Assembly (NCBI GenBank): GCA_019239825.1
Contig: JAFAZK010000145.1
Location: 1 to 64,000, forward strand
Direction of reading: 5' to 3'
DNA from: Verrucomicrobiota bacterium
GTDB lineage: Bacteria; Verrucomicrobiota; Verrucomicrobiia; Chthoniobacterales; JAFAMB01
DNA: 64,000 bases
Shown here in pieces: positions 52,670 to 64,000 of the stretch (within the stretch, counting starts at the first letter, position 1; every line of letters starts with the position of its first letter). The translations under genes were made by a program, and so were the position numbers. Below the pieces are notes generated by a model. The model searched no databases. It saw nothing but the letters and a program-made list of their open reading frames with translations, and had not been told where the DNA came from.

Positions 52670-55600
52670 TCACTTGCCACGCTTCCGATCCCTTTGCCCT
52701 CGAACAACCGATCGATTTCAGCGTCATCAAGGTTTTCGATGTGGCTGAGCACATCCAATGCGGCGGGAGTCGCAGCAGGTCGTTTCGGGGATTCCGGTTC
52801 TTCGAGCTTCAGCGCGTTTCGGCTCAGATAATCGGTTAATCCATCCAGCGTCGGGTAATCGAAGAGCAACGTAGCTGGGAGACTACCACCAACGGCATCG
52901 CCTAGTCGATTCCGAAGCTCAACGGCCATCAGCGAATCCAGACCGAACTCATGCAGGGGCTTGTTGTTCGGTAAAGACCCTGAGTTTTGCAGTCCTAACA
53001 CGCGCGCGACTTCGTTTCGTATCTGCTCAAGCACCACACTCCGCCGTCGATTCGGAGCCGCAGCGTCGAGGCGTTGTCTGAAGGCTGCCGATTTTGAAAG
53101 ACCACGTTCTGTCCTGACATCTCCGGCTTCGCCGATTTCACTCTGGTCATAGGATCGTTGATCAATCGAAGTGGCGGCCTGCACGAAGTCGTTCAGGAAC
53201 TCCGGCGAATGGCCGCCCGGCTGCGAGTTGCGCAAAAATTTGGCCCAATCAACCGGCGAGATCATGACCTGAGACCGACCAGCCATCAACGCGACTTCCA
53301 ACGCCTGGAAACCGGCGCCAGGCTCAAGTACGCCGTACCCTGACTCCCGGGCCCGGCTAATCAGTCCGCGGTCAACCGCCATTCCCGCTCCGGCCCAAGC
53401 GCCCCAATTGATGCTGAGCGACGGTTTGCCGGCGGCGTTCCGAGCCTGAGCCAGACCGTTCAGGAAAGCGTTAGCGGCCGCATAGCTGCTTTGTCCGGGA
53501 GAGCCGAACACCGACGCGATCGACGAGAAAAACACGCAAAAATCAAGCGGGTCTGATGCGGTCAAACGGTGCAAGACCAGGCTGCCGGCGACTTTCGGTG
53601 CGAAAACGGTCGCGAAGCGTTCCCAGCTTTGTTGGAGCAAAATGCCGTCGTCCAGTACGCCCGCCGAATGAATGACTCCGCGGAGCGGAGGCATTGTCTC
53701 TCTCAGGTCTTCCAATACATCCCGCATCGCTTTCTCGTCCGAGATGTCTGCTTGCACACAACGTAGTTGAACGCCGCGCGCTTGGATTGCCTGGAAAGTG
53801 CTATTGCTATGTTCAGGGGCCTGCCTTCCGGTCAGGACCAGGTGCCGGGCGCCACGGTCCGTCAGCCATTGCGCGGCCATCAACCCAACGCCGCGGAAGC
53901 CGCCGGTAATCAAATAGGTGCCATCTGCATCGAGGCTAAAGGTGGTTTTGGGTCGAAAAGTTTCAGCGTGAGAAACCACGACTTTTCCGATGTGACGACC
54001 CTGCGCCATGAACCGGAAAGCTGCTTCGGCGTACCGTAACGAAAACACCCGGTGAGGCAATGGACCCAGTTCGTCCCGGTCGACTGCTGCCACCAACTCA
54101 CGCAGCATAGAGCCGATCAGTTCGGGATTTCCCCGAGCCTCGACGCTCCAGTCAACGATGTGGTACTGGATCCCGCGACCCAAACTGGCGACTCGTTCCG
54201 GTTCCCAGATTCCGCGTTTACCGATCTCCAGGAATCGCCCGTTCTGCGCAATGACCTGAAAACTGTGATCCACAAACTGGTCAGCGAGCGAGTTCAGGAC
54301 CACATCCACGCCTCGGCCATTTGTCAGTTTTAAGATTTGGGCAGCGAAATCCAAGGAACGTGAATCCAGCACATGAGCTACTCCCATCGATTTCAGGAGC
54401 GCCCGTTTTTCCGGTGAACCAGCTGTGGCAAAGATCTTAGCGCCCACACGCTTGGCCAGCGTGACTGCCGCGAACCCAACCCCGCCGGCTGCGGCGTGGA
54501 TCAAAACCGTATCTTCAGGCTGCAATTTGCCAAGATGACGCAAGGTGAAATACGCCGTGATGTATGCCACCGGCAGAGTTACTGCCGCGTCGAAGCTGAG
54601 CCGAGCAGGCTTGGGAGCAACCAACGCCGTCGGAGTCGTGACGTAAGCTCCAAAGCTGCCGGGTGCTAGCCCTACCACTTTATCACCAAGTGCAAATTCG
54701 GTGACGCCATGACCCAGGGCGACAATTTCGCCCGCGAACTCCGCTCCCAATGGCCCGGCATCGCCCGGGTACAACCCCATCACGTTCATGACGTCGCGAA
54801 AGTTCAGCGCCGTAGCGTACACCCGAATTTCGACTTCCCCTGCTGCAGGCGAGCGCCGCTCCCGCAAATCTAGTTTAAGATTCTCGAGGGAGCCGCGATT
54901 CGAGAACGTGAGTTCGTACGGCTGGCCGGCAAGCCGCGTAATCGGATCGGTGGTTAGATCGACTGCCTTTCTTAAACGCTGCAACCGGGCGCCTAATTGG
55001 TGGCCGGAGCGGATCGCGATCTCGTTTTCGGCCGGTTCGGCATCCAGCGTTGCAGCCAATGATTCGATCGCTTCGGTCCCGGTAGGATCAAGGTCAAGCC
55101 GAACGCAGCGGAATTCCGGATGCTCAAGACCGATTACTTTGCCCAGTCCCCACAGCGCCGCGCCCGCGGGAGAAAGGGCTCGGTCAGCCGGATCCGCTTT
55201 GTGTGCGCCCCGAGTGCACAGCCACAACCTGGGTGGTTGTGTTCCGGCGTGCCGGACAAGCGCTTGGACTAATTGTAGGGCTGCCCCGCAGTAAAACTCC
55301 GTTTCGTGCTCGCAACCAGTCGCAGCCGAGTCGTCGACGCTTGCGTCCAGCGGCCAGAGATAAACCACTCCGTCCAGCGGCGTATCATCGCGACGGAAAT
55401 AACGATCCACCAATCTGTCGAAGCCACTCTGGCGGACGGAACCCAGATTTTCATCCGTCTTAGAACTATCAATTATGACGTCATCTTGGAGGCAAGCCAA
55501 TACCGGCTGATCGCCGCGTGAGACCAAAAAATCGGCAAGTTTTTGACCGGTTCCTGCTCGGTCGCCAAGTATGAGCCAGCGCCGCGGTCGAACTGATGGC

Positions 55601-58600
55601 AGCGAGCCCACCGAGTTTTCGGGGTTAGACACCAGTTCTACGGAGCGCTTGTTTGCTATAGACTCGGAGGCCGCGGTCTCCGACCCAACCAAGGGCACCC
55701 AAACCGTTTCATAAATCGAGCCATCGACATTTCGATGAATGGCTCGCTCCAGCGCTGCGCGCTGCGCGCGTTTGAAGGACATCCCACGGATCTCCGCGAC
55801 AAGGCGTCCGTTTTCGTCCGCGATCTGGAACCGAGCTTTGACCGTCTCCTGTTTAGTTGAATCACCCTGAATCGAGGCAACGCTCCAAAGTTTTCCAGTC
55901 GGCGCGCCGAAAACCCGAATCGATTCGATCCCCAGCGGCATAAACAGCTCTGGGTCAGTGTCTATCTCATCGACGGCGCCGGCGACAACTTGAATACAGG
56001 CATCCAGCAATGCAGGATGGACGGCATATTCGTCGGCCTCGCACCCTAATAGCAGCGGGGCTTCGATTTGCCCGAGAGCCTGGCCGGGTCGCCGCCAGAG
56101 ACGGGTTACGCCGCGAAAACGTGGACCAAAATCGACTCCGCGCCGCTGGTAACTCGCGTAGAATCGTTCGGAACCGAATTCCTCTGCTTCGTGGCGGAAC
56201 AGGTCCACATCGATCGTTGCCGAAGCGGGTTTTTCGCGTGCGACCAGATTTCCGGAGGCATGCAGTTGCCAGATGTCTTCGGCGCCGATCGCAGTCACTT
56301 TCGAGCTGAACACTTCAAAGCGAGCAGTCCCATCCTGATTGCGCGATAACACGACCTGTAGGCGTTTCGTTTCGCTGTCTTCCAGCGCCAGCGCCTGACC
56401 TATCACCAGGTTTTCGATCGCCCAAGAATTCTTTTCCAATCCGAGGCCCGCAGCGGCACGCACCGTTTCCACATAGGCCGTCGCTGGGAAAACGATTCGG
56501 CCAAACAGACGATGATCTTCGAGGAACGGATGCGAGGTCGCGCTGATTTCTGATTCGAAGACGGGATTTTTCAAGGACGGCGAGCTGATGCGCCGCGCTG
56601 CTAAAGGATGCAACGTCGCTGCCGTTTCAGGCCGAACCGCTTTTTTTGTCGGACGCTCGACCAAGTAACGTTCACGCTGAAACGGATAGGTCGGTAGAGT
56701 TAAACGCCGCCGGGAATAGTCGCGATCGAATCCAGACCAATCGACCGCAACACCATTCACATACAATTCGCTCAAGCTGGCGAACATTTGGGCCCAATCG
56801 TCGCTTCCGCGCCGCAACGATGGCAGCCAGTGGGCTCCTTCGATATCGGCGCATCTACGGCCGATTGAGAGCAGCGTCGGGCTGGGCCCAATCTCGACGA
56901 ACAGCGTACAACCTGCGTTGGCCAGGGTCCGAACCGAATCTGTAAATTGCACCGGTTCGCGGAGATGCCGCGCCCAATAACCCGGTTGGCCAATCTCAGG
57001 TCCGGTTGCGATGCGCCCGGTCAGGTTGGAAATCAATCGAAGCCGAGGTGTACCGAAAGACACTTTTGCAGCGGCCTGCGTGAAGGGCTCAACTACCGGG
57101 TCCATCAGCGGCGAATGAAATGCGTGGGACACAGGCAAGTGCCTGAACGCGATCGCTCCGCTTTTCAGTTTGGTTGTTACGAGATCGATTTCTTCTCCGG
57201 GACCCGAAATCACCGTTTGATCCGGCGCATTCAAGGCCGCAATCGACACTCGGCCCGGCAAGATTTCCCGAATCATGTCGGCTGGCGCCATGACGGCCAC
57301 CATTTTGCCGCCTGCTGGCTGAACCTGCATCAGCCGAGCTCGTTCCGCGATCAGGGTGAGTCCATCTTCCAAACTGAACACTCCGGCTACACAAGCGGCG
57401 ACGTACTCGCCAACGCTATGGCCGACCACATAAGCCGGTTGCACTCCCCACGACCGCCAAAGCTCATTCAAAGCATATTCGAGCGCGAACAATGCTGGCT
57501 GCGTAAACCGAGTTTGATCCAACAGAGACCCGGCTTCGGCCGCTGGAAAGAGAAGGTCCAGCAATGAACGATCGAGGTAAGGACGAAGCGCAACCGCACA
57601 ACGATCGAGAGCCCGTGCAAAGGTCGGCGATGTTTCGTAAAGCTGTTTTCCCATACCTGGGTATTGCGCGCCCTGGCCGGTAAACAGAAAAGCGATTTTT
57701 GGCCGATCGATGCCGTCCCACGACCCCCGCACTAAGCCTGGCGCAACCGGGTCCGACAAATTCGCTCGCAACACGGCGGCGGCCGTTTGGCCGTCAGCGC
57801 CGAGGACCGCCAGACGGTGCTGGAAATGGGACCGGCCAGTATTGGACGTATAACAAAGATCAGAAAACTCACCCGGGCTGGCTGCTTGAATCCGCTCCGC
57901 GTATCCCTCCACAAGCGTGCGCAAGGCGGATTCGGTTCGCGCCGAAATTGTGAGCAAATGGAGCGGACGGTCCGGGTTCGATCTTTCGCTAGCAGCGAAA
58001 GGTGCTTCCTCGAGCAGAACGTGCGCGTTAGTGCCGCTAAACCCGAAAGAGCTAATGCCGGCAATGCGCGTACCGTTTACGGGCTTCCAGAACTGTCGTT
58101 CGCCGACGACCTTCACCGGCAGTTTTTGCCAAGGAATGTGAGGGCTGGGTTCCTTAAAGTTCAAATGCTGCGGAAGTTCCTGATGAACCAACGACAGGAC
58201 CACCTTGATCAATCCGCTGACCCCCGCAGCCGCTTCGAGATGACCAACATTGGTCTTTAGGGAACCGATCAATAAGGGCGTTCCAGGATCGCGACCGGCG
58301 CCAAAGACCGTTCCCAGCGCTTGTACTTCAATCGGGTCGCCCAGAGAGGTGCCGGTGCCGTGAGCTTCAATGTAGCTAACGTCTCGCGGGTTGACTTGGG
58401 CATTCTCCAGCGCATCGCGGAGTACCGCTTCCTGGGAGGGGCCGTTCGGAGCGGTTAACCCGCTGCTCGGCCCATCCTGGTTTACGGCGGAACCGCGGAT
58501 CACGGCCAGGATGCGATCACGATTTGCCAGCGCGTCGCCCAGGCGTTTCAAGATGACCACGCCGCAGCCTTCACCACGGACAAAACCATCCGCTGCGGCA

Positions 58601-59394
58601 TCGAACGTTTTGCACTTCCCGTCGGGCGCCAACATTCGTGCTCGAGACAATGCCGAAAACACTTCGGGTGAAAGAATGACATTCACCCCGCCGGCCAACG
58701 CCAGGTCGCATTGTTGATCGCGTAATCCCTGACACGCCAAATGGACCGCTACGAGCGAGGATGAACAGGCGGTGTCAACCGAGATGCTCGGGCCTTGCAA
58801 TCCCAGCGTATAAGATAACCGGCCAGAGGCGATGCTGTGCGCGATGCCAGACGCGTAATACATGTCCAGTAAGGCAGGGTCGCCCGATTCGAGCAGCAGT
58901 TGAGAGTAGTCGTTGCTGCAGACGCCGACATAAACACCCGTTTTGGTCTTTGCCAGATCCGCCGGCGATTGTCCTGCGTTTTCGAGCGCTTCCCAAGCCA
59001 CCTCGAGCAAAAGACGCTGCTGGGGATCCATGGTCAGCGCCTCCCTCGGCGAGATTTCAAAGAACTGAGGCTCGAAACGATCGACCTGATCCAAAAACCC
59101 GCCAAAACGAGTGGCGATCTTCCCTGGGCTATCCGGATTGGGGTCGTAATATGCGTCGACATCCCAGCGGTCCGAAGGGATCTCTCGGATTCCGCTCTCG
59201 CCCTGGTGGAGCAATTGCCAGAATTGTTCCGGGGTACTCGCACCGCCCGGTATCCGGCAGCCAACCCCGACAATAGCGATAGGTTCGTGCCTCTGTCTTT
59301 TGGCCGCAGCCAGCTCCGCCTGTAATTCTTCGATGGCGAGCAAGGCCCGCTTTAATGGCGAGAGTTCCGCCGATTTCGTGCTCATTGACGACAA
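52666..59394 (-). CDS. modular type I polyketide synthase, fully reducing KS-AT-DH-ER-KR-ACP (PKS-B)
   Basis: The 2242-residue single-module synthase opens with the docking segment [21 protein letters not shown] has Cys210 (DTACSSS) and [14 protein letters not shown] has Ser660 (GHSVGEY) and malonyl-type HAFHS. DH has His961 ([10 protein letters not shown]) and Asp1131 ([10 protein letters not shown]). A structural half-KR precedes the ER, whose NADPH loop is [11 protein letters not shown] at about 1633. KR has GGFRGVG, the B-type LDD motif ([11 protein letters not shown]) and Tyr1971 (SSYAAANAF). ACP has Ser2154 ([10 protein letters not shown]). The module should add a two-carbon unit reduced to methylene. 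The C-terminal docking tail ([14 protein letters not shown]) differs from the other synthases here. Confidence 0.94.
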   Translation of the reverse strand: MSSMSTKSAELSPLKRALLAIEELQAELAAAKRQRHEPIAIVGVGCRIPGGASTPEQFWQLLHQGESGIREIPSDRWDVDAYYDPNPDSPGKIATRFGGFLDQVDRFEPQFFEISPREALTMDPQQRLLLEVAWEALENAGQSPADLAKTKTGVYVGVCSNDYSQLLLESGDPALLDMYYASGIAHSIASGRLSYTLGLQGPSISVDTACSSSLVAVHLACQGLRDQQCDLALAGGVNVILSPEVFSALSRARMLAPDGKCKTFDAAADGFVRGEGCGVVILKRLGDALANRDRILAVIRGSAVNQDGPSSGLTAPNGPSQEAVLRDALENAQVNPRDVSYIEAHGTGTSLGDPIEVQALGTVFGAGRDPGTPLLIGSLKTNVGHLEAAAGVSGLIKVVLSLVHQELPQHLNFKEPSPHIPWQKLPVKVVGERQFWKPVNGTRIAGISSFGFSGTNAHVLLEEAPFAASERSNPDRPLHLLTISARTESALRTLVEGYAERIQAASPGEFSDLCYTSNTGRSHFQHRLAVLGADGQTAAAVLRANLSDPVAPGLVRGSWDGIDRPKIAFLFTGQGAQYPGMGKQLYETSPTFARALDRCAVALRPYLDRSLLDLLFPAAEAGSLLDQTRFTQPALFALEYALNELWRSWGVQPAYVVGHSVGEYVAACVAGVFSLEDGLTLIAERARLMQVQPAGGKMVAVMAPADMIREILPGRVSIAALNAPDQTVISGPGEEIDLVTTKLKSGAIAFRHLPVSHAFHSPLMDPVVEPFTQAAAKVSFGTPRLRLISNLTGRIATGPEIGQPGYWARHLREPVQFTDSVRTLANAGCTLFVEIGPSPTLLSIGRRCADIEGAHWLPSLRRGSDDWAQMFASLSELYVNGVAVDWSGFDRDYSRRRLTLPTYPFQRERYLVERPTKKAVRPETAATLHPLAARRISSPSLKNPVFESEISATSHPFLEDHRLFGRIVFPATAYVETVRAAAGLGLEKNSWAIENLVIGQALALEDSETKRLQVVLSRNQDGTARFEVFSSKVTAIGAEDIWQLHASGNLVAREKPASATIDVDLFRHEAEEFGSERFYASYQRRGVDFGPRFRGVTRLWRRPGQALGQIEAPLLLGCEADEYAVHPALLDACIQVVAGAVDEIDTDPELFMPLGIESIRVFGAPTGKLWSVASIQGDSTKQETVKARFQIADENGRLVAEIRGMSFKRAQRAALERAIHRNVDGSIYETVWVPLVGSETAASESIANKRSVELVSNPENSVGSLPSVRPRRWLILGDRAGTGQKLADFLVSRGDQPVLACLQDDVIIDSSKTDENLGSVRQSGFDRLVDRYFRRDDTPLDGVVYLWPLDASVDDSAATGCEHETEFYCGAALQLVQALVRHAGTQPPRLWLCTRGAHKADPADRALSPAGAALWGLGKVIGLEHPEFRCVRLDLDPTGTEAIESLAATLDAEPAENEIAIRSGHQLGARLQRLRKAVDLTTDPITRLAGQPYELTFSNRGSLENLKLDLRERRSPAAGEVEIRVYATALNFRDVMNVMGLYPGDAGPLGAEFAGEIVALGHGVTEFALGDKVVGLAPGSFGAYVTTPTALVAPKPARLSFDAAVTLPVAYITAYFTLRHLGKLQPEDTVLIHAAAGGVGFAAVTLAKRVGAKIFATAGSPEKRALLKSMGVAHVLDSRSLDFAAQILKLTNGRGVDVVLNSLADQFVDHSFQVIAQNGRFLEIGKRGIWEPERVASLGRGIQYHIVDWSVEARGNPELIGSMLRELVAAVDRDELGPLPHRVFSLRYAEAAFRFMAQGRHIGKVVVSHAETFRPKTTFSLDADGTYLITGGFRGVGLMAAQWLTDRGARHLVLTGRQAPEHSNSTFQAIQARGVQLRCVQADISDEKAMRDVLEDLRETMPPLRGVIHSAGVLDDGILLQQSWERFATVFAPKVAGSLVLHRLTASDPLDFCVFFSSIASVFGSPGQSSYAAANAFLNGLAQARNAAGKPSLSINWGAWAGAGMAVDRGLISRARESGYGVLEPGAGFQALEVALMAGRSQVMISPVDWAKFLRNSQPGGHSPEFLNDFVQAATSIDQRSYDQSEIGEAGDVRTERGLSKSAAFRQRLDAAAPNRRRSVVLEQIRNEVARVLGLQNSGSLPNNKPLHEFGLDSLMAVELRNRLGDAVGGSLPATLLFDYPTLDGLTDYLSRNALKLEEPESPKRPAATPAALDVLSHIENLDDAEIDRLFEGKGIGSVASE

Positions 59395-59417
59395 ATTAAT
59401 AAAGGACGGTTTGGCGA

Positions 59418-62400
59418 TTATCTTTGTTCGAGCCGTTTCAAAAGCAAAGCTTCAGCTTCGTCTTCGGAAAGCGCTTCGACTTCTAAAACGCGGGCGGCGC
59501 TAAACACCACCTCCGGTTCGTTTGCTTCGCCTGAGTCCGCGGCCGCGGGTTGGTCAGACAGGCAACTGAGCAGAAAAGTCGAGATCGACGCGATCGTAGG
59601 ATAATCAAACATCAGGGTCGCCGGCAAGGTTTGCTCCAGCCCAAGGCCTGATTCTAGCAGGTTCCGCAGTTGAACCGCCATAAGCGAGTCCAATCCCAGC
59701 TCCATCAACCGATGATGAATGCCAAGCCGGCGATCTGGCGCGAGCTGAAGCACATTGATCACCTGCCCGCGAACGTAGTCGTTCATTAACTGTTCTCGCT
59801 CGTCGGGTAATGCCGATTCCAGGCGTAGCCGCAAGTCGGGCGCTGGCGCGGGCAAATCCGTGATGAGTTCCGCGGGCATCGTCGCCAGCGGGACCCGATC
59901 CGTTGGCAGTACAAGCGGTGAATCGGAGATCTCCTCGGCCCCAAAAATCGGGGTACGCGCCAGCATAACGTGCTGGCCGAACACTTCGGCCGGTGAATCT
60001 TTTTCAGGAAGCGCAACGGCTTCAACAAAACCGCGTTCTAAAAGAGCGGTTTGCCATCGCGCAGGTGAGAGCAAAGGATGATCACGCCGCAAATCATCTG
60101 CAAAATGTTGCCAGCCTTCGATCAGTCCCGTCGTGAAATCGAACCAACCGTGGTGACGAGTAACTTCAAGCAGCACCAAAATACCACCCGGCCGTAAGAG
60201 CCGGCTTATTCGCCGTAATGCACCATCCAGGTCGCGAACCGCATGGACGGCGTTCACCGCGACAACGGCGTCGAACGCGTTCGGAACAAAGCCTTGGCTT
60301 TCAATTTCTTTTTCCAGATCAAAGGTCGCAAACCGGGCGAATGGAAATGCACCAAACCGCTCGCGAGCACGCGTCAGGAATAGATCGGAAACGTCCGTAA
60401 ACACGTACTCCGATCGGTCCGGATCGAGCAGAGGCAATAACAGGGATGAGGTTGCGCCGGTACCCGCTCCAATTTCCATGACGCGAAACGGCCGGTTTGT
60501 TCTTGAGGCGATTGCCGCAGCGTCGACGGCCGAGACAGCAATCGAATTGGCGTAACGGTTGATGTTTGCGCCCACATACAAGCGTTCAGCGAGAACGGCC
60601 GAACCTTTCGGAAAAAGCGTCTCCAGCGGGCTCTCCCGGCCAGCGATCACCGGGGTAAGCTTCTCTCCGCAGTTGAGCACGTAGGCTAGCAGATCGGGAT
60701 CATCCGCTAGCGCCTGTTTTGTCTCCTCGATTCGAGCATTGAGATCGAAGTCCGGTAAAGGCTGGTCGCTAACAAATGCCCCCTCCTGCTCCCGCAATCT
60801 GCCGGTCGCCGCTAAACGCTCCAGCCATCTGTGGAGCAAAGCTTTGTACATTCCCGGAATTCCGAGACTGTGCAGCAACGAATCCGCATCGTGGGTTTCT
60901 CCCGGTGCAGCGAACGCGCCTAGGGTGCGCAATGCCGACGCCGCATGCGCCGTCGTCAACCGGTCCAAGCAGTCCCATTTTCCGGGGTAGGTCGCAGTAT
61001 TAACGCCAATGGGAGTTTGTTGCGATTGACGCAGCCCCGCTCTGCGCGCGGCTTGCCAGGATGCCTCCGGCTCAAGCCGGACCGTTTTCGATCGCTTGGG
61101 GCTTGAATCGAACCAATAACGTGAGCGCTGAAATGGATAGGCCGGCAAAGTGACTCGGCAGCGAGGATAGTCGCGTTCAAATCCAGCCCAATTGATATCA
61201 GAACCGCTCAAGTAAAGCGTTCGCAGCGATTCTAACATCTGCAGCCAGTTGCCGCGGCCGGGGCGCAAAGAAGGCAGGTAGGTAACTTCTGTTCCCAGAC
61301 ACGAGCGCGACATCCCAAGAAGCACCGGGCGCGGTCCCAGCTCCAACAACGTGTTGACACCCTGTTGTTGGATCCTTTGAATCGCGGCCATAAACTGGAC
61401 CGGTGCGATGATTTGACGACGCCAATAATCGGGCGCGCCTACCAAGTTCGTATCCGCAACCGAACCGGTTACAGTTGAAACAAATGTGGTATCGAGCTGT
61501 CCGTACTGCACCGTTGCCGCCACTTGCCCGAACGCGTCCGCGATAGGGTGCATTAAAGGGGAATGAAACGCGTGCGAGACCACCAGGTCCGAGGCTTTAA
61601 CTCCTTCGGATTCGAGCCGATCCAGGACGGCTTGGACATCGTGACTTTGACCGGAAATAACCACCAGCTCAGGCCCGTTAACTGCCGCGATCGAAACCGA
61701 ACGCGTACCGGTGGAGATGATCGCAGCTTCAACCGACTGTAAGTTTGCGAAAACCACGGCCATACGGCCGCCGGTTGGCAACGACTGCATCAGGCGCCCC
61801 CGTTCAGCGATTAGTCGCAGTCCATCTTCAAAACTGAAAGCGCCCGCGACACAGGCAGCGGTGTATTCTCCAAGGCTGTGGCCCATCACCATGGCCGGTC
61901 GAATTCCCCAAGAACGCCACAACTCGGCTAAAGCATATTCGATGACAAACAAGGCCGGCTGGCAATAAGCAGTATTATCGATTAGCGACTGATCCCCGGA
62001 TTCCGGATAAAGAACCGAAAGGAGCGGTTTCTCCAAATACTCCCGCAGGAGCTCATCGCTTCGATCCAGGATCCGCCTGAACGTGGGCGAGGTTTCGTAC
62101 AAATCGCGTCCCATTCCAACATATTGGGAACCTTGTCCGCTAAACAGAAACGCGACGGGAGGCGATTTCAGGCCGATCGTTTCCTCGAACGGAATGCTTG
62201 AATTAGCCTTCTGACCCGAGCACTCAAGCAAACCGTCACGAATTTGCCGAGTGTTTTCACCGACAATCGCCACCCGTTCAGAGAAATGGGCCCGACCCGC
62301 GTTGGCCGTGTAACATACATCAGCCAGTTGATTCTCGGTTACAGCATCGAGACGGTCCGCTAATGCACTCGCGAGCTGCTGCACTCCTTCTCGGGTGCGT

Positions 62401-63842
62401 GCGGATATAGCAAGAATATGGACGGGGCGGTCCGTTGGAGCAGCAGGCGTGGCCACTTCCGGCGCTTCTTCGATGACCAGATGGGCATTAGTACCGCTGA
62501 AGCCGAATGAACTTAGGCCTGCGATCCGCTTACCGTTTATCTGGTTCCACGGTGTCAAGGTGGTGGGAACGAAGATCGGCCAGCGATCCCAGTCGATGTA
62601 CGGATTTTTTTTGGTCAGATGAAGGTGCGGCGGAATGGACTTGTGCTGAAGTGCGAGTATCACTTTCAGCAATCCCGCCACACCGGCCGCCGCTTCCAGG
62701 TGGCCGATGTTTGTCTTGATCGAACCGAGCGCAAGCGGTTGATCAGCGGACCGGTCTTGGCACAGAACGGCGCAGGCCGCCTGCACTTCAATCGGGTCGC
62801 CCAGCGACGTTCCGGTTCCGTGCGCTTCTAAATAGCTGATTTCATGAGGCGCGACGCCAGCTGCGGCTAGGGCTTCACGAATCACCGCTTCCTGGGCCGG
62901 ACCGTTCGGCGCGGTAAGCCCGCCGCTGCGCCCATCTTGATTGACGGCCGAGCCTCGAATTACGGCTAGAATGCGATTGCCGTCGGCTTTAGCTGACGAA
63001 AGCGTTTTTAGAGCGACAACACCACACCCTTCACCTCGGACATATCCGTCCGCGCTGGCGTCAAAGGTCTTGCAACGCCCATCGGGAGCGAGCATGCGTG
63101 ACTTGGAGAAGTTGATGTTCGCTTCGGGCGAAAGGATCAGGTTGACTCCCGCAGCGAGAGCGAGATTGCATTCTCCTGCGCGTAAACTGCGACAGGCCTG
63201 ATGAACGGCTACAAGCGAAGCCGAACAGGCCGTGTCAATCGCCATCGCTGGGCCATGGACGCCGAGAAAATAGGCAAGCCGGCCAGCTGCGGCACTGTAG
63301 GAATTCCCCAGTGCAGAATAGGCGTCGATGCGTTCCTCGTCGCGGTAAACCATTCGCCAGTAGTCATTGTTTCCGATTCCGAGGAAGACGCCGGTTTGAC
63401 TGTCGCGGAGCGCGCCAGGAGCAATTGCGGCATTTTCCAATGCTTCCCAGGAAGTCTCGAGCAACAGCCGATGTTGTGGATCCAGGCTGATGGCCTCGCG
63501 CGGAGATACACCGAAGAATTCCGCATCGAATTGATCCACCTCGGTCAGGAACGCACCGTGGCGGGTATTCATTTTGCCGGGTTTGTCCGGATCAGGATCG
63601 TAATAATCTTCGAGCTTCCAACGATCAGGCGGAATTTCGGTCACCGTGTTGACCCCCTGGGCCAGAATTCGCCACAGGGACGATTCATCCCTTGCGCCGC
63701 CTGGAAGACTTAGTCCCAAACCGACAATAGCGATGGGTTCCTTTTGCCGCCGTTCAACTTCGTCCAGTTTCGCGCGCAACCTACGCAGCTCCGAAAGAGC
63801 ACGTTTTAAGGGAGAAAGTTGCTCTTGTGAGTCGTCATTCAT
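59418..63842 (-). CDS. modular type I polyketide synthase, KS-AT-MT-ACP (PKS-A)
   Basis: The 1474-residue single-module synthase starts with a docking coil ([20 protein letters not shown]). KS has Cys206 (DTACSAS), [12 protein letters not shown] and KTNIGHLE; AT has Ser656 (GHSLGEY) and malonyl-type HAFHS. A methyltransferase is preceded by a winged-helix-like segment and carries Glu1123 in MEIGAGTGATSS. ACP has Ser1386 ([10 protein letters not shown]). There is no KR, DH or ER, so the beta-keto group should remain; C-methylation between the carbonyls is most likely, with O-methylation of the enol an alternative. The C-terminal tail LSEDEAEALLLKRLEQR is a docking helix of the same type as the partial synthase upstream. 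PKS-B begins 23 nt later. Confidence 0.93.
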   Translation of the reverse strand: MNDDSQEQLSPLKRALSELRRLRAKLDEVERRQKEPIAIVGLGLSLPGGARDESSLWRILAQGVNTVTEIPPDRWKLEDYYDPDPDKPGKMNTRHGAFLTEVDQFDAEFFGVSPREAISLDPQHRLLLETSWEALENAAIAPGALRDSQTGVFLGIGNNDYWRMVYRDEERIDAYSALGNSYSAAAGRLAYFLGVHGPAMAIDTACSASLVAVHQACRSLRAGECNLALAAGVNLILSPEANINFSKSRMLAPDGRCKTFDASADGYVRGEGCGVVALKTLSSAKADGNRILAVIRGSAVNQDGRSGGLTAPNGPAQEAVIREALAAAGVAPHEISYLEAHGTGTSLGDPIEVQAACAVLCQDRSADQPLALGSIKTNIGHLEAAAGVAGLLKVILALQHKSIPPHLHLTKKNPYIDWDRWPIFVPTTLTPWNQINGKRIAGLSSFGFSGTNAHLVIEEAPEVATPAAPTDRPVHILAISARTREGVQQLASALADRLDAVTENQLADVCYTANAGRAHFSERVAIVGENTRQIRDGLLECSGQKANSSIPFEETIGLKSPPVAFLFSGQGSQYVGMGRDLYETSPTFRRILDRSDELLREYLEKPLLSVLYPESGDQSLIDNTAYCQPALFVIEYALAELWRSWGIRPAMVMGHSLGEYTAACVAGAFSFEDGLRLIAERGRLMQSLPTGGRMAVVFANLQSVEAAIISTGTRSVSIAAVNGPELVVISGQSHDVQAVLDRLESEGVKASDLVVSHAFHSPLMHPIADAFGQVAATVQYGQLDTTFVSTVTGSVADTNLVGAPDYWRRQIIAPVQFMAAIQRIQQQGVNTLLELGPRPVLLGMSRSCLGTEVTYLPSLRPGRGNWLQMLESLRTLYLSGSDINWAGFERDYPRCRVTLPAYPFQRSRYWFDSSPKRSKTVRLEPEASWQAARRAGLRQSQQTPIGVNTATYPGKWDCLDRLTTAHAASALRTLGAFAAPGETHDADSLLHSLGIPGMYKALLHRWLERLAATGRLREQEGAFVSDQPLPDFDLNARIEETKQALADDPDLLAYVLNCGEKLTPVIAGRESPLETLFPKGSAVLAERLYVGANINRYANSIAVSAVDAAAIASRTNRPFRVMEIGAGTGATSSLLLPLLDPDRSEYVFTDVSDLFLTRARERFGAFPFARFATFDLEKEIESQGFVPNAFDAVVAVNAVHAVRDLDGALRRISRLLRPGGILVLLEVTRHHGWFDFTTGLIEGWQHFADDLRRDHPLLSPARWQTALLERGFVEAVALPEKDSPAEVFGQHVMLARTPIFGAEEISDSPLVLPTDRVPLATMPAELITDLPAPAPDLRLRLESALPDEREQLMNDYVRGQVINVLQLAPDRRLGIHHRLMELGLDSLMAVQLRNLLESGLGLEQTLPATLMFDYPTIASISTFLLSCLSDQPAAADSGEANEPEVVFSAARVLEVEALSEDEAEALLLKRLEQR

Positions 63843-63935
63843 GTCGGTTGGGTCAGGGAAAAATGAGAGGAGCGAAAAGAAGTGCCGCCGTGGTGCTATT
63901 CGATTGGACCAACTGGTTTCGTATCTTAGGTCTGA

Positions 63936-64000
63936 TTAGACCCCCGATTCTTTCAGTTGGTTCAGTTCCTCTAATAGCAACGATTCGGCCTCGCTTTCAG
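63936..64000 (-). CDS. C-terminal end of a further polyketide synthase, truncated by the window edge
   Basis: Only the last 21 codons are visible, reading ESEAESLLLEELNQLKESGV before the stop. This matches the C-terminal docking helices of PKS-A and PKS-C in this locus, so an upstream synthase gene almost certainly lies beyond base 64000. It ends 93 nt before the PKS-A start and shares its direction. Confidence 0.7.
   Translation of the reverse strand, partial: ESEAESLLLEELNQLKESGV

Overview
The window is a chromosomal segment of about 55% G+C from a Gram-negative bacterium. Envelope genes dominate: an Omp85 assembly protein, two Porin_5-type porins, a LamB-like porin, an RND/TolC efflux set, an autotransporter and several small lipoproteins. 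The mix of an autotransporter with PATR repeats, a DUF6600-like protein, a Pup-ligase-superfamily enzyme outside Actinobacteria and very abundant intergenic repeats points to a soil Verrucomicrobiota lineage (Chthoniobacterales-like). This is inference; there is no rRNA marker.

Layout. 1-8 kb: the 3' part of an Omp85 gene, then a leftward block with an isolated pstB and two paralogous porin genes. Each porin gene is followed 26-29 nt later by a tiny lipoprotein gene missing from ordinary ORF calls. A PHO-box-like array (three 7-mers at 11-bp period) lies upstream of the second porin. 8-18 kb: a response regulator/histidine kinase pair followed by an efflux operon (membrane fusion protein, RraA-like protein, RND pump, TolC-like channel). 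18-27 kb: an orphan PhoB-type regulator, a PIN toxin whose antitoxin survives only as a few duplicated codons, a LamB-like porin, a HAD phosphatase and a GspF/GspE pair. 27-44 kb: aroE, gltX, a secreted DUF6600-like protein, a small lipoprotein, the Pup-ligase-like enzyme, a thioredoxin, pncB, pncA, the autotransporter, ddl, a degenerate hydrolase and a TetR regulator.

44.9-64 kb is a leftward cis-AT modular type I polyketide synthase locus, open at the right edge. In order of transcription it holds the C-terminus of an upstream synthase, a KS-AT-MT-ACP protein, a KS-AT-DH-ER-KR-ACP protein, a KS-AT-DH-MT-KR-ACP protein and a free thioesterase. Active-site residues are present throughout and all ATs carry the malonyl-type HAFH motif. 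Methyl branches would come from SAM. No thioesterase is fused to the last synthase.

The second theme is repeats. Two families (A and B, four copies each) are about 260-325 bp long and built as symmetric nested palindromes. A short family (R) has the core AGCTCCG-TAG-GAGCG. A further class consists of 6-11 bp micro-repeats, often arranged as two inverted arms that would form long hairpins between genes. These repeats abut or enter several genes: they supply a stop codon, obscure the TolC start, lie next to the truncated antitoxin, and sit directly before the starts of pncB and pncA.
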